Of a stretch of 64,000 nucleotides of DNA, positions 1-9,021 are shown piece by piece. Numbering within the stretch: the stretch's first letter is position 1; every line of letters begins with the position of its first letter. The stretch lies in the IMG/VR virus record IMGVR_UViG_3300009419_000010, positions 44,763 to 108,762 of that record; one strand, given 5' to 3'. Below the pieces are notes generated by a model. That model made no database searches and was not told where the DNA came from. It was given only the letters and a program-made list of their open reading frames with translations. This stretch comes from a virus. The translations under genes and the position numbers were made by a program.

Positions 1-320
1 TCTTCAAAGTCTATTTTAAAGGTGTTTACCAAATAGTCTTTGATATCAACTGTTTTGATTGTATTTGATATGATGGCATTTGAATAGCAATCAAAAATTG
101 TTAGATTGGTATCATATTTTCCAGGCTTATCGTAATATTTGTTAGCAGTTAATGATGTGGAATACGTACCATCACCAAAATCCCACAAAACTCTAATATA
201 TGTAAAATTATTGACATTTGGTATAAATTTTAACGGCGTTTCTTTTAGAGCATATGCACTAAGAACTTGTTCGTTTTTATAATCAATGATTTTAAAATCA
301 AATTGTTGGTAATTACTCAT
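1..320 (-). CDS. PKD-domain virion protein (partial, C-terminus outside window)
   Basis: Reading leftward from an ATG at 320, the frame stays open to the window edge (about 106 residues seen). Residues about 44-85 contain WDFGDGTYSTS, then a spacer and KYDKPGKYDTNLTIFD-like strands, the signature of a PKD beta-sandwich domain (WDFGDG core, GxYxVxLxV end). PKD domains in phages usually occur in virion or adhesion proteins. The start overlaps the stop of the gp6-like gene by 8 nt, so the two are probably translationally coupled in a leftward baseplate operon. Baseplate or fibre function is inferred from the neighbours. Confidence 0.75.
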   Translation of the reverse strand, partial: MSNYQQFDFKIIDYKNEQVLSAYALKETPLKFIPNVNNFTYIRVLWDFGDGTYSTSLTANKYYDKPGKYDTNLTIFDCYSNAIISNTIKTVDIKDYLVNTFKIDFE

Positions 321-2118
321 TTACTATTGAAATTTTTTGATATATTGATTGGGGATTGAAGAAATATGGAAATTTGAAGAATGGTAATGTTGTCGTTTGG
401 TTGATAATAAGATCATCAACGTCTTCATAAATAGCATTCCATGATACAAATGAAATACCATTGAAAATCTCATTACCATTTCTTGTTCTTATATTGGCGA
501 CTCCTTCCAAACTTAATATGTCCGATGTCAGCGATGAAATATCCAGCTTTTGCCCTAAGACATTTCTTGAACTATCGAAAAACGACAAGATGATATCACC
601 AACTTTCTTTTTCAAATTTTCAGGATTTGTTTTAGAATCGTTTCTACGAACAATTTCCAATTTACTTGTATCCAAGACGCTTTTACTTGCGACACCATTG
701 GTAAATCCAATATCGAAAGCGACATAAATTGGATCACGAGGGACTACTTCGTGGCTTAAAATTTTTCTATCTTTTGTTTTTTCAATGATCAAATTTTTCA
801 AACTATTTGACAGAAATGGTGGATATGTCCCATCATCTTTCAGACTAAATTTAGGAACGCAGAACACGTTTACATTATTGAAGTCACAAGAATCTGCGAA
901 ATTTACTTGGTTTATAATTACTCTGTTTGATTTATTGGGATCAACACAAATTTTGTAGAAATAGTCAATGTAACTATCAATGAAAATTTTATTATTGACA
1001 GTCTTAACAGAAGAAATGATATTCGATATCTCTTTGTTCAAGAAAGTATCATAATCATCCTCAGTTACCAATTTTATTTGAGAATTTAAATATTTGGGAA
1101 CGTTGTTTTTGATTTGTTCAACACTTTCTGCTTCTGATATAGCAGTGGAATTGTCGGTATTGGTGAAATACAGAAACGAATTGTTTACAGAATCAATGAC
1201 ATTTTCACTGTTGGAATTTGTAGTATCATTATAGATTTGAGTAAATCTAGTGGAGTTAAAATTAAACAATTTGTTACCATTGATAGCACCTTTACTGATA
1301 ATACCATTGAGGTTATCACTCAGGATGTAATAAATTGCAACTTCATCACCAGATTCAATTTTTCTACCGAAAATACCATTACCGAATTTGACTTCATAGA
1401 ACCCTGAATCGTTTAAACGAACACTGTAGTAACGATCATCGTTTTTAGCGAGGAAAATGTTATCCAATTCTTGGTATTCATACCATTTACCATCACTCTT
1501 TTCTTTGACATACACACTGATACTTCCATCAGAAATAAATCTTGTATCGTTAGTATCAACTCTATTAACTACCACAATTGGAAGAGTTTCAAACTCATCG
1601 CCATTTGCAGTATATATCGGGTATTCACCGACTGTGCCTTGATAAAGGATCAAATTATTTTTGATACTATCAATATCCTGAGAACCAGTAATTGATTTTT
1701 CAAAATTGAAATCCTCCAATATCGTGTATTGGATTTTATCAACCAAGAAATATCCATATTTTCTTAATGTGTAATTACCCACTCCCAAAGAACTACTTGC
1801 CACACATGACACGGGAACTAGAGATGTTTGTTTACCAGTTGGCTTATACCCAACCAAATTTACAATTTTGTTAATATTCTCATAAATCGTAGCTTGAGAA
1901 AACATACTCTCCGAAGCTGTCTGATTCAAATAAAACAGTAAGACATGGTAACTAAAAGCGATGATATCAATAAAAGAAGCTAAGTTACTCCCCTCATAAT
2001 TCTGATCAGTGAAATTAGAATTTTCATTCAATTTTTGAATGATGAAATCTTTGAGAGAAAGCGCATCGAAATTGATGTAAGCGTTTTTCGGTAAATTGTA
2101 TTCAATAGATTCTTTCAT
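313..2118 (-). CDS. Baseplate wedge protein, gp6-like
   Basis: The product is 601 residues, close to T4 gp6 (660). The N-terminal part (residues 1-100) has the family pattern: a helical start, then DFIIQKLNEN, a SFIDIIAFSYHVLLFYLNQTASE helix region and a VGYKP segment. This is typical of gp6/gpJ-type baseplate wedge proteins, which form the iris-like ring around the hub. The gp25-like gene lies directly upstream, the usual gp25-gp6 pairing. A CTAAATA box sits 7 nt before the start. The assignment rests on family pattern and synteny. Confidence 0.85.
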   Translation of the reverse strand: MKESIEYNLPKNAYINFDALSLKDFIIQKLNENSNFTDQNYEGSNLASFIDIIAFSYHVLLFYLNQTASESMFSQATIYENINKIVNLVGYKPTGKQTSLVPVSCVASSSLGVGNYTLRKYGYFLVDKIQYTILEDFNFEKSITGSQDIDSIKNNLILYQGTVGEYPIYTANGDEFETLPIVVVNRVDTNDTRFISDGSISVYVKEKSDGKWYEYQELDNIFLAKNDDRYYSVRLNDSGFYEVKFGNGIFGRKIESGDEVAIYYILSDNLNGIISKGAINGNKLFNFNSTRFTQIYNDTTNSNSENVIDSVNNSFLYFTNTDNSTAISEAESVEQIKNNVPKYLNSQIKLVTEDDYDTFLNKEISNIISSVKTVNNKIFIDSYIDYFYKICVDPNKSNRVIINQVNFADSCDFNNVNVFCVPKFSLKDDGTYPPFLSNSLKNLIIEKTKDRKILSHEVVPRDPIYVAFDIGFTNGVASKSVLDTSKLEIVRRNDSKTNPENLKKKVGDIILSFFDSSRNVLGQKLDISSLTSDILSLEGVANIRTRNGNEIFNGISFVSWNAIYEDVDDLIINQTTTLPFFKFPYFFNPQSIYQKISIVNE

Positions 2119-2132
2119 TTTTTATTATTTAG
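2119..2132 (-). promoter_or_regulatory. Late promoter-like box before gp6-like gene
   Basis: On the minus strand CTAAATA is followed by 7 nt (ATAAAAA) and the ATG at 2118. The spacing is 2 nt longer than the usual 5. Confidence 0.55.
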
Positions 2133-2614
2133 AGGATAGTGTAACCGATGGTATTTAATTTTGATTTGATACTTAAACCTTCCACATCTAAAGATGGAAT
2201 ATTGATTTGTAGAAAAATTTGATATTCCTGTGCATCGGGATCAGCAATTACTGAAACATCTGTCACTGTAATTCTTGGTTCTAAAAGAGGTAATCTTCTT
2301 GAGATGTCATCTTCGATGATTTCTGAGGTATAATCATCCACAGGTTCAAACAGAAATCTTCTCAGATCGATACCAAAGGTAGGATTCAATATCTTTTGAC
2401 CAGGTGCTGTCAAGAAACAATTAACAATACTATTTTTAATCGCTTCGACATCGAATATAGCTTGAATATCCTTCAAATTCTCTTTTCTATTCAATTGGTT
2501 ATTGTAAGAATAAGCTGGCTTGAGGTCAAAATCGACATCTTTATACAAATATCCAGAAGAACTTGCATTTTTTTGTGCTTTTGACTTTTGAAGAGATGAT
2601 ATTTTAATACTCAC
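2129..2614 (-). CDS. Baseplate wedge protein, gp25-like
   Basis: The 161-residue product matches the gp25/W family. The central segment AIKNSIVNCFLTAPGQ, then LNPTFGIDLRRFLFEP and the later ISRRLPLLEPRITV correspond to the conserved helix, the FG-LR-LFEP stretch and the EPRI strand. T4 gp25 (132 aa) sits at the wedge-tube junction and helps trigger sheath contraction. The start is a GTG at 2614, placed by the late box immediately upstream. An N-terminal extension of about 40 residues is present relative to T4. Confidence 0.88.
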   Translation of the reverse strand: MSIKISSLQKSKAQKNASSSGYLYKDVDFDLKPAYSYNNQLNRKENLKDIQAIFDVEAIKNSIVNCFLTAPGQKILNPTFGIDLRRFLFEPVDDYTSEIIEDDISRRLPLLEPRITVTDVSVIADPDAQEYQIFLQINIPSLDVEGLSIKSKLNTIGYTIL

Positions 2615-2626
2615 ATTATTATTTAA
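2615..2626 (-). promoter_or_regulatory. Late promoter-like box before gp25-like gene
   Basis: Minus-strand TTAAATA, then 5 nt (ATAAT), then the GTG start. It lies back to back with the plus-strand box at 2634. Confidence 0.65.
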
Positions 2627-2633
2627 TTGATGA

Positions 2634-2645
2634 CTAAATAATCAT
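2634..2645 (+). promoter_or_regulatory. Late promoter-like box before fibre gene
   Basis: CTAAATA, 5 nt (ATCAT), ATG at 2646. Together with the minus-strand box it forms a divergent pair in the 31-nt gap between two virion genes. Confidence 0.68.
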
Positions 2646-3782
2646 ATGCCTAAGATTTCCCAATATGATCCAGCGACAACACCTCTATCTGGTGGTGAGA
2701 CTTTTATTTTGAATCAAAAAGGGGTAACATACAATACTTCTTTAAGCTCTATCAAAAATTATACGGACACCACACTTCGTAGCTTATCCGCTAATTATGC
2801 TAGAGTGAACGTTAATAATAATTTTTCAACGACTCAAACTTTTGCTACAAGTGCGATCAATATAGGCAGCTTACCGATTAGCGCAACACGAGCTAATAGC
2901 TTTTTTGTAGGTAAAAGTGCTGGTAATGGTGCTACAGGTGTAACTGGTTCCAATTTCATAGGTAAGAATGCTGGTAGTGGTGCTACATTTGCAGGTTATT
3001 CCAATTTTATAGGTCAAGATGCTGGTAGTGGTGCTACAAATGCGAGTAGTTCTAACTTTTTGGGGCAAAATGCTGGTAAAGACGCTCTAACTTCTAATGG
3101 TTCTAATTTCATAGGTCAGGATGCTGGTGTTGGTGCTGAAAATGCAAGTGATTCTAACTTCATAGGTAGTTTCGCTGGTAAATATGCATCAGATTCTAGT
3201 ACATCTAATTTCTTAGGTTATAAAGCTGGTTATCTTGCTGTATTTGCATTCGACTCTAATTTCTTAGGTAGAAATGCTGGTCATCAATCTAGTGTCGCTA
3301 TGGCAGGTGCAAATAATTCCAATTTTTTAGGATATAATGCTGGTGATGTTGCTACCTATGCAAATAATTCCAATTTCTTAGGTCAGAATGCTGGTGGCGG
3401 TAGCACTGGTGTCTATGCTTCAAATGCAGGTTATTCTAATTTCTTCGGTCAGAATGCTGGTTATGGTGCTACAAATGCAAGTAATTCTAATTTCTTTGGT
3501 AAGGATGCTGGTAGTGGTGCTACAAATGCAAATAATTCTATTTTCATAGGTGAAGAAGCTGGTGCTAATGCTATTAATGCGAATAATTCTATCTTCATTG
3601 GTTCTAACTCTGGAGCATCTTTATCTGGTTGTATTGCTTTAGGCACTGGTGCTGTCCCTACTGCACGTAATCAATTTGTTCTTGGTTCATCATCAGTTCC
3701 ACTATCAACAGTAGACGGTGGCAATTCTTTAGTTATAAGAATAAACGGCACTCTTAAAAAGATAGCTTTGCTTTCTGTCTAA
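2646..3782 (+). CDS. Repeat-rich tail fibre or adhesin (YadA-head-like repeats)
   Basis: The product is 378 residues. After an 85-residue N-terminal region comes an array of about 14 imperfect repeats of roughly 17 residues with core SNFIGxNAGxGATNAxx, in which each copy carries a strand, NAG or DAG turn and a small-residue stretch. This periodicity resembles trimeric left-handed beta-roll heads such as YadA (AIGxxA repeats). The end (GCIALGTGAV, FVLGSSS, VDGGNSLVIRINGT, KKIALLSV) is typical of phage fibre tips. A role in host binding is inferred. It is followed by a sulfotransferase gene. Confidence 0.75.
   Translation: MPKISQYDPATTPLSGGETFILNQKGVTYNTSLSSIKNYTDTTLRSLSANYARVNVNNNFSTTQTFATSAINIGSLPISATRANSFFVGKSAGNGATGVTGSNFIGKNAGSGATFAGYSNFIGQDAGSGATNASSSNFLGQNAGKDALTSNGSNFIGQDAGVGAENASDSNFIGSFAGKYASDSSTSNFLGYKAGYLAVFAFDSNFLGRNAGHQSSVAMAGANNSNFLGYNAGDVATYANNSNFLGQNAGGGSTGVYASNAGYSNFFGQNAGYGATNASNSNFFGKDAGSGATNANNSIFIGEEAGANAINANNSIFIGSNSGASLSGCIALGTGAVPTARNQFVLGSSSVPLSTVDGGNSLVIRINGTLKKIALLSV
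2925..3640 (+). repeat. Degenerate about 51-bp repeats in fibre gene
   Basis: DNA encoding the SNF(I/L/F)G-x-x-AG units. Phrases such as AATGCTGGTAGTGGTGCTAC recur with substitutions, and two units carry small insertions (AMAGANN and VYASNAGY). Such arrays can change copy number by recombination. Confidence 0.8.
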
Positions 3783-3788
3783 TTCAGA

Positions 3789-3800
3789 TTAAATCTTGAG
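3789..3800 (+). promoter_or_regulatory. Weak late promoter-like box
   Basis: TTAAATC, 5 nt, ATG at 3801. One mismatch from TAAATA but at the standard distance. Confidence 0.35.
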
Positions 3801-4601
3801 ATGAAAGAAATATTTTTTGTCGGTGGGCTACCAAGATCTGGTAGCACACTACTTATGAATTTATTGGCACAGAATGAAAATGTATTCTGTACTCCTACCT
3901 CTGGTTTACCAAATCTATTAAACAATATCAAGGTTTCTTGGTCTAATATGTTAGAACACCGTGCTGATAAAAATGCTTCTGCCGATGAAAATTTGAAAAG
4001 AATACTCAATACGGTGTTTTATAATTATCATAACACTGATAAACCATTTATCTTTGATAAATCGAGAGCATGGGGACATAATATAGAGATGATCGAAGCG
4101 ATAACAGGTAAAAAAGTTAAAATTATCGCTCCTGTAAGAGATATTAAAGATGTTTTAGCTTCTTTCGAGTCTTTATACAGAAAAGGCTCATATAAATTCC
4201 CACCTCAAGGTCCGATGCCTCAATGTGTGACAACTCAAGGTAGGGTGCAACACTGGGGTAGTCTACAAGGTGAAGTAGGAGCAGCATATGCAATTCTACA
4301 AGATGCATTTTTAAGAGGTTACAGCGATAGGTTTCTTTTGATTGATTATGATTACCTTACACATAATCCAAAATATGTTATGGATAGAGTTTGGGAATTT
4401 TTGGATATTCCTAAAATTGAACACGATTTTGATAATATAGTCAATAAAACACCAGAGGACGATACAGTATATAATTACGTTGATTTACATACAATAAAAA
4501 ATTCTATTATCCCTTCCAAGTCTAAAGCAAATGAGATTTTAGGAGAAGATATATGTAAAACATTAAAAGGTTACGAATTTTGGAAAAATTTAGCTAAATA
4601 A
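3801..4601 (+). CDS. PAPS-dependent sulfotransferase family protein
   Basis: The product is 266 residues. The N-terminal GLPRSGSTLLMNLLA (about residues 8-22) is the 5'-phosphosulfate-binding loop of sulfotransferases. IAPVRDIKDVLASFESLYRK (about 112-131) matches the 3'-phosphate-binding arginine and serine motif. The family moves a sulfonyl group from PAPS to hydroxyls or amines on sugars, peptides or small molecules. It lies right after the fibre gene in a late-type unit, so a virion or glycan substrate is plausible, but the sequence does not show the acceptor. Homologues are known in marine T4-like phages. Confidence 0.85.
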   Translation: MKEIFFVGGLPRSGSTLLMNLLAQNENVFCTPTSGLPNLLNNIKVSWSNMLEHRADKNASADENLKRILNTVFYNYHNTDKPFIFDKSRAWGHNIEMIEAITGKKVKIIAPVRDIKDVLASFESLYRKGSYKFPPQGPMPQCVTTQGRVQHWGSLQGEVGAAYAILQDAFLRGYSDRFLLIDYDYLTHNPKYVMDRVWEFLDIPKIEHDFDNIVNKTPEDDTVYNYVDLHTIKNSIIPSKSKANEILGEDICKTLKGYEFWKNLAK

Positions 4602-4605
4602 TAAC

Positions 4606-4971
4606 ATGTCATTATTAGGAGACAACACAATACCATTACGAGTACCAGTGCCGAAGAAGGTTAGACTGGAAAATACCACCAGACGTATTAAAGAATTATC
4701 AAAAAATTGCTTTAATAATTTGGTTAAGACCCAGAGAGATGGTATTGATATCATGTGGAATCATGAAAACTTGACTCCTCAAGAAATTATCGATGAATTG
4801 GGAGTTGATGTATTCAAAGTTTTCCATTTTCACGCTAAACTGACACAATTCATTTCAGAATTGGCACAATTTGATGGTTCCACTGTTGAATTGAAATATC
4901 CAACTAATTCATTCGATATGGATGTTAATGCTGGAACTGTAACTGTAACCAATCAACCATATCAACCATAA
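4606..4971 (+). CDS. Hypothetical protein in virion gene block
   Basis: A 121-residue protein with a charged helical middle and the phrase NLTPQEIIDELGVDVFKVF, resembling a small helix-turn-helix-like pair. The C-terminus is a Thr/Val-rich strand region (NAGTVTVTNQPYQP). It begins 5 nt after the sulfotransferase and ends 3 nt before the acidic protein, so it is co-transcribed with virion genes. No family was recognised with confidence. Confidence 0.7.
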   Translation: MSLLGDNTIPLRVPVPKKVRLENTTRRIKELSKNCFNNLVKTQRDGIDIMWNHENLTPQEIIDELGVDVFKVFHFHAKLTQFISELAQFDGSTVELKYPTNSFDMDVNAGTVTVTNQPYQP

Positions 4972-4974
4972 TTT

Positions 4975-5994
4975 ATGAGAAAAAAACAAACAACACTAGG
5001 AGATGTTTACGGAGAAATGCTTAAAAGTGTTAAAACCGTTGTAAATGAGAACGCTCAGGAAAATATCAATAAATCCAAAAAAATTCCTAAAATGTCGAAA
5101 AATGCATTTAATGATAAAATGGATATCCAAAAAGGCGGACCTACAGCAGCAGATGGTTTCCATAAAGCATTGAATGATGATTATTGTGGTTGTGATGAAG
5201 AAGACAACGAAGAACAATATAATAGAATTTCTGAAATCGAGAAAAAATTGGAAAATCCTAATCTATCTGATAAAGAAAAAGCTTCTCTTGAGAAAAATCT
5301 CAAAAATATGAAAAAAAATATGCAAAGAGAAGAAGCTGAAGAAAATATTGTTGAAGAATCTAAAAAAATTGCAAGAGAAAGACTAAATACTTTTATGATG
5401 AAAAAATCTACATTTGATAAATTGTTTGAATCTGTTATGGGTGGCGATTTCTCCGAAGACGCTGAAAACGCTGCATTGGGTCTTTCCGATGCTCCTACTG
5501 ATGACGAATTCGGTGATGACATGGGTGATGAAGATATGGGTGATGAAGTTACCTTTACTCTTGATCGTGCCACTGCTCAAAAACTTCATGATGTGCTTAT
5601 GGGCGTTCTTGGAGGTGAAGAAGACCTCGGTGACGAAGGTGATGATCTAGACTTCGATATGGAAGGCGAAGAAATGGACGAAGAAGGTGATATGTATGAC
5701 GATGAAGAGGAATACGAAGAAGATGAAGAAACCTTCCCTACCGATAAAGTTGGTAACGATGGGACAATTGGTGCTAAAAACTCCAAAGATGGTTCTCACA
5801 AACTCCAATCCAAAAACAACAAAGTTGGTGGTCGTCCACAACCTAAAAATCAAGGAACCAAAGTAACTGGAACCACAGATAAAGTTGGTAACGATGGTGA
5901 TCACGGTCATGCTCTACACGGTGCAAAACAACCAAACATGGGCAAACAAAACCAAGTGTCTGATTTGAGAACATCGGAAGACTACTTCCGCTGA
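4975..5994 (+). CDS. Acidic coiled-coil protein, possible scaffold or internal head protein
   Basis: The product is 339 residues. Residues about 75-130 are a Glu/Lys-rich predicted coiled coil, and residues about 165-260 are extremely acidic (runs such as EEEYEEDEE). The tail is Gly/Asn/Lys-rich with the phrase TDKVGNDG occurring twice. Acidity with coiled coil is typical of phage scaffolding or prohead-core proteins, but no specific family was recognised. It is followed by a strong terminator and precedes the neck-like and terminase genes. Confidence 0.6.
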   Translation: MRKKQTTLGDVYGEMLKSVKTVVNENAQENINKSKKIPKMSKNAFNDKMDIQKGGPTAADGFHKALNDDYCGCDEEDNEEQYNRISEIEKKLENPNLSDKEKASLEKNLKNMKKNMQREEAEENIVEESKKIARERLNTFMMKKSTFDKLFESVMGGDFSEDAENAALGLSDAPTDDEFGDDMGDEDMGDEVTFTLDRATAQKLHDVLMGVLGGEEDLGDEGDDLDFDMEGEEMDEEGDMYDDEEEYEEDEETFPTDKVGNDGTIGAKNSKDGSHKLQSKNNKVGGRPQPKNQGTKVTGTTDKVGNDGDHGHALHGAKQPNMGKQNQVSDLRTSEDYFR

Positions 5995-6021
5995 TAATTT
6001 CTAGAAAAAAATAAACTCAAG

Positions 6022-6053
6022 AAGGGAGAATCGTGGTGATTCTCCCTTTTTTC
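6022..6053 (+). terminator. Rho-independent terminator
   Basis: An 11-bp perfect stem (AAGGGAGAATC and its complement) with loop GTGGT is followed by TTTTTT. It separates the acidic protein from the next late promoter. Confidence 0.9.
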
Positions 6054-6065
6054 TTAAATAGTAAT
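6054..6065 (+). promoter_or_regulatory. Late promoter-like box
   Basis: TTAAATA, 5 nt (GTAAT), ATG at 6066, directly after the terminator. A fresh initiation is needed here, which supports promoter function. Confidence 0.72.
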
Positions 6066-6425
6066 ATGGAATCTTTTCTGGAATTTTTTGAAAAACACAA
6101 CGGTGTCATACTAGAATACCGACACAAAGATGCTTTCGGAAATATCAAACAGAGTCTAGTAAATCCTAGTAATAAAAAAGGTGGTAGTGATATTGCTCGT
6201 ATGGTTAATAGAAAAAATATCTCAACCAAAGGACCATATCAAAAGATCAGAAGTAATGGGCAAATTTTGATTGGTGATGAATTATTGAAAGAGTTGGGAT
6301 CTTTGGGTGGCATCGAATTTGAAGATGGAAAGGAAATTAAAAGAAAGAATTCCAATCAAATCATAAAAATGTTCACCAATTTACACGGTCAACAATGCGG
6401 AAAAATCGTAGAAATTAAAAAATAA
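6066..6425 (+). CDS. Hypothetical protein upstream of neck-like gene
   Basis: A 119-residue basic protein. The ATG at 6066 is chosen because the late box lies at the standard distance; an earlier in-frame start at 6033 would fall inside the terminator loop. The C-terminal part (NQIIKMFTNLHGQQCGKIVEIKK) is conserved-looking. It touches the next gene with a TAATG overlap. Function not recognised; a small head-completion or neck role is possible from position. Confidence 0.7.
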   Translation: MESFLEFFEKHNGVILEYRHKDAFGNIKQSLVNPSNKKGGSDIARMVNRKNISTKGPYQKIRSNGQILIGDELLKELGSLGGIEFEDGKEIKRKNSNQIIKMFTNLHGQQCGKIVEIKK

Positions 6426-7216
6426 TGGCTGGATGTCCTACAATACCCTTATCGTGCTTAACACCTGAAAACATTTTCGCTGGTGTATATCGTCCTAATT
6501 GTGGTGGATTTGCTGATCCATCTAATTTCCAAGCAGAAAGAGCAATTTTCAATTCTCAATTTGGAGAACTTATCAATAACTACGGTGTAACGATTGGTTA
6601 CATGGTCAATACTTTTGAACCAGACCAAATGAACTCTATTTACGGAGAACACACCACGATGTATTGGTTGAGTGCAATGGAAATCAAAGCATATATTCAA
6701 ATGGAAAACGGTTCTCCGATTTATGCGTTGGCTGGTATGGATTCCCCTGACACTTTGACACTGTATTTACATATCGATGAATTTGAGACGAAATTCGGTT
6801 CTTTGAGTTATTTCCAAAATCATCCAGTAGAACCCAAATCACAGGATAAGATCATCGTGTATCCATTTGGTTGTGATAGACCTAATGGTAGAAGTGCTAA
6901 AATATTTGAAGTGACAGAGGCGATGGATGAGGATCAATCAGAACTCAATCCTGCAATGGGTCATTATGTGTGGAGACTTAAAGCTGTCCGTAGTGAACAC
7001 AATTTCACCACCAATGAGCCTAGAGAAGCATTCAATCAACAAATTGCTGATAATTCTTACTTTGGTAAAATATCATCAGTATTGTTTCCTGAATTGTCCA
7101 GTGCTTTGAGTGCCAATAAGATTTATACAGAAAATTCAGACGATATTGTGAGAAATGAGATATTCCCACCATCTACAGGAGGTAGTGATGGGAGTGTTTA
7201 TGGTAATTACTTTTAA
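6425..7216 (+). CDS. Neck protein, gp14-like (tentative)
   Basis: The product is 263 residues, near T4 gp14 (256). The middle shows the gp14 pattern: IYGEHTTMYW, an acidic helix with MEIKAYIQ, a DTLTLYLHIDEF strand, then PKSQDKIIVYPFG and KIFEVTEA, corresponding to the family's GD-IYFP and FEI-V elements. gp14 joins gp13 to complete the head before tail attachment. The terminase gene follows 2 nt later. The call is from pattern and position. Confidence 0.6.
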   Translation: MAGCPTIPLSCLTPENIFAGVYRPNCGGFADPSNFQAERAIFNSQFGELINNYGVTIGYMVNTFEPDQMNSIYGEHTTMYWLSAMEIKAYIQMENGSPIYALAGMDSPDTLTLYLHIDEFETKFGSLSYFQNHPVEPKSQDKIIVYPFGCDRPNGRSAKIFEVTEAMDEDQSELNPAMGHYVWRLKAVRSEHNFTTNEPREAFNQQIADNSYFGKISSVLFPELSSALSANKIYTENSDDIVRNEIFPPSTGGSDGSVYGNYF

Positions 7217-7218
7217 TC

Positions 7219-8991
7219 ATGGCAGCTAAAAGAAAAAAACAGGAGTATATGGGTAATCCCAATCTCCCAACTGCTGATGCGGTATTTGAATACACACCAG
7301 AAATGGTGATGGAGATGGAGAAGTGTAAAGGTTCTCTATTATATTTTGCATCTAATTATTTCTATATTATCGATCCCGATGAGGGTAAGAAAGTCATCCC
7401 TCTTTTTGATTATCAACAGAGATTATTGAAATCTTTCGATGAACATCGATTCAATATTGTGTTATCAAGCCGTCAATCGGGGAAAACGACTGTAGCAACA
7501 GCATTAGCATTGCATGAAGCTTGTTTCAAAGATCATAAAAACATTGTTATTGTTGCTAACAAAGAAGAAACAGCAAAAAACATCTTCAAACGTGTTCGAC
7601 TTGCATATTTGGAGCTACCAAATTGGTTGAAGCCAGGTATTAAAAAATGGGGTGATACTGGTTTGGAATTGGCTAATGGTAGCACTATTGAAATTTCGAC
7701 CACGACTGGTAATGCTGCACGGGGTAAAACAATTAACTTGTTGCTATTGGATGAGTTGGCGTTCATTGAACCCGAAAGTATTGTTGAGGACTTCTGGAGA
7801 TCCGTTTACCCAACTATTTCTCGTGCTAAAACCTCAAGAATTTTGATCACATCGACTCCGAATGGGGTAGGTAACTTGTTCCATCGGTTATATATTGGTG
7901 CAACGAAGAAAGAGAATCGTTTTCATTATGAAAGAATTGATTGGTGGGAAGTTCCTGGTCGTGATAATGAATGGAAACAAGAACAGATCAAGGATTTGGG
8001 TTCTTATGAGTCATTTGCTCAAGAATATGGTAACGAGTTTAATGATAATTCTCAAACATCGATTGACGAGGAGTTGTTCGACAAATTAAAACAAGAATGT
8101 AAAGAACCATTACATATTCTCAAGGATGGTGCATATAAAATATGGGAAGAATACGACCAAGAAAAAATATATGCTATTGGAGGTGACGTTTCTGAAGGTG
8201 TTGGTCTAGATTCATCTGTTTTGGAGATATTCGACATAACTAATCCCAAAGAAATTGTTCAAGTCGGAGAATATGTTAATAATAAGATAGGTCCATCTGA
8301 ATTCACTAATGTCATTGCTGAAATTTGTGGTCATTGGGGTAATCCATTGTTATTAATTGAGCGAAACAACCAAGGAACAGGTGTTTGTGATCGTTTGGCA
8401 AATGAATTCATGTATCAAAATTTGGTATCATGGGGTGCTAAAGAAGCACACAAAAACAAGCAGAATGGTATGATATCCCACATCAACACCAAATATAAAG
8501 CTGTTTTAAACATGCGTTATTTTGTAAATGAATCGAAATCTGTCACATTCCGTTCCATTGATAGCTTGAAAGAATTTAAAACGTTTGTGAGATATCCAAA
8601 TGGATCTTGGAAAGCAAAAGGAGGGGAGCATGACGATAGAGTTATGGCTACTGTATGGATGCTGATGTCATTATACAATGACATTGCGGAATTGTATTTT
8701 GAAATTGAGGAATTGGATGATTGCGACAGACCATTGGTGATCAAACCAATTGATCAAGGACTATTCAAATACAAATCAGCAACATCTATTTACACCAACG
8801 AAGAAGTTGCTAAAATTGAACATTCCAACTTAGCACCAATGCTTTTTGGTGGGGAAGGTTCCATGGCAGCTAGTGACATGGCAGATTTAGAAGCACAGGG
8901 ATGGTTCTTACCTCAAGGTTCCATCAATTCCAATCCTGATAGGAATATTTCTTATGAACAATGGGATGCTATGAATAAGTATTTTGGTTGA
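7219..8991 (+). CDS. Terminase large subunit, gp17-like
   Basis: The 590-residue packaging motor has a complete ATPase: Walker A SSRQSGKTT (about 83-91), Walker B LLLLDELAFI (about 174-183) and coupling motif TSTPNG. The C-terminal RNase H-like nuclease has its acidic residues in GGDVSEG (about 320), LLIERNNQG and GEHDDRVMA (about 470). Length and order match T4 gp17 (610 aa). It cleaves concatemeric DNA and drives it into the prohead. The last 70 residues after the nuclease are less conserved. It starts 2 nt after the neck-like gene. Confidence 0.97.
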   Translation: MAAKRKKQEYMGNPNLPTADAVFEYTPEMVMEMEKCKGSLLYFASNYFYIIDPDEGKKVIPLFDYQQRLLKSFDEHRFNIVLSSRQSGKTTVATALALHEACFKDHKNIVIVANKEETAKNIFKRVRLAYLELPNWLKPGIKKWGDTGLELANGSTIEISTTTGNAARGKTINLLLLDELAFIEPESIVEDFWRSVYPTISRAKTSRILITSTPNGVGNLFHRLYIGATKKENRFHYERIDWWEVPGRDNEWKQEQIKDLGSYESFAQEYGNEFNDNSQTSIDEELFDKLKQECKEPLHILKDGAYKIWEEYDQEKIYAIGGDVSEGVGLDSSVLEIFDITNPKEIVQVGEYVNNKIGPSEFTNVIAEICGHWGNPLLLIERNNQGTGVCDRLANEFMYQNLVSWGAKEAHKNKQNGMISHINTKYKAVLNMRYFVNESKSVTFRSIDSLKEFKTFVRYPNGSWKAKGGEHDDRVMATVWMLMSLYNDIAELYFEIEELDDCDRPLVIKPIDQGLFKYKSATSIYTNEEVAKIEHSNLAPMLFGGEGSMAASDMADLEAQGWFLPQGSINSNPDRNISYEQWDAMNKYFG

Positions 8992-9021
8992 AATTTAATA
9001 CCATTATGATATTATCATTAT

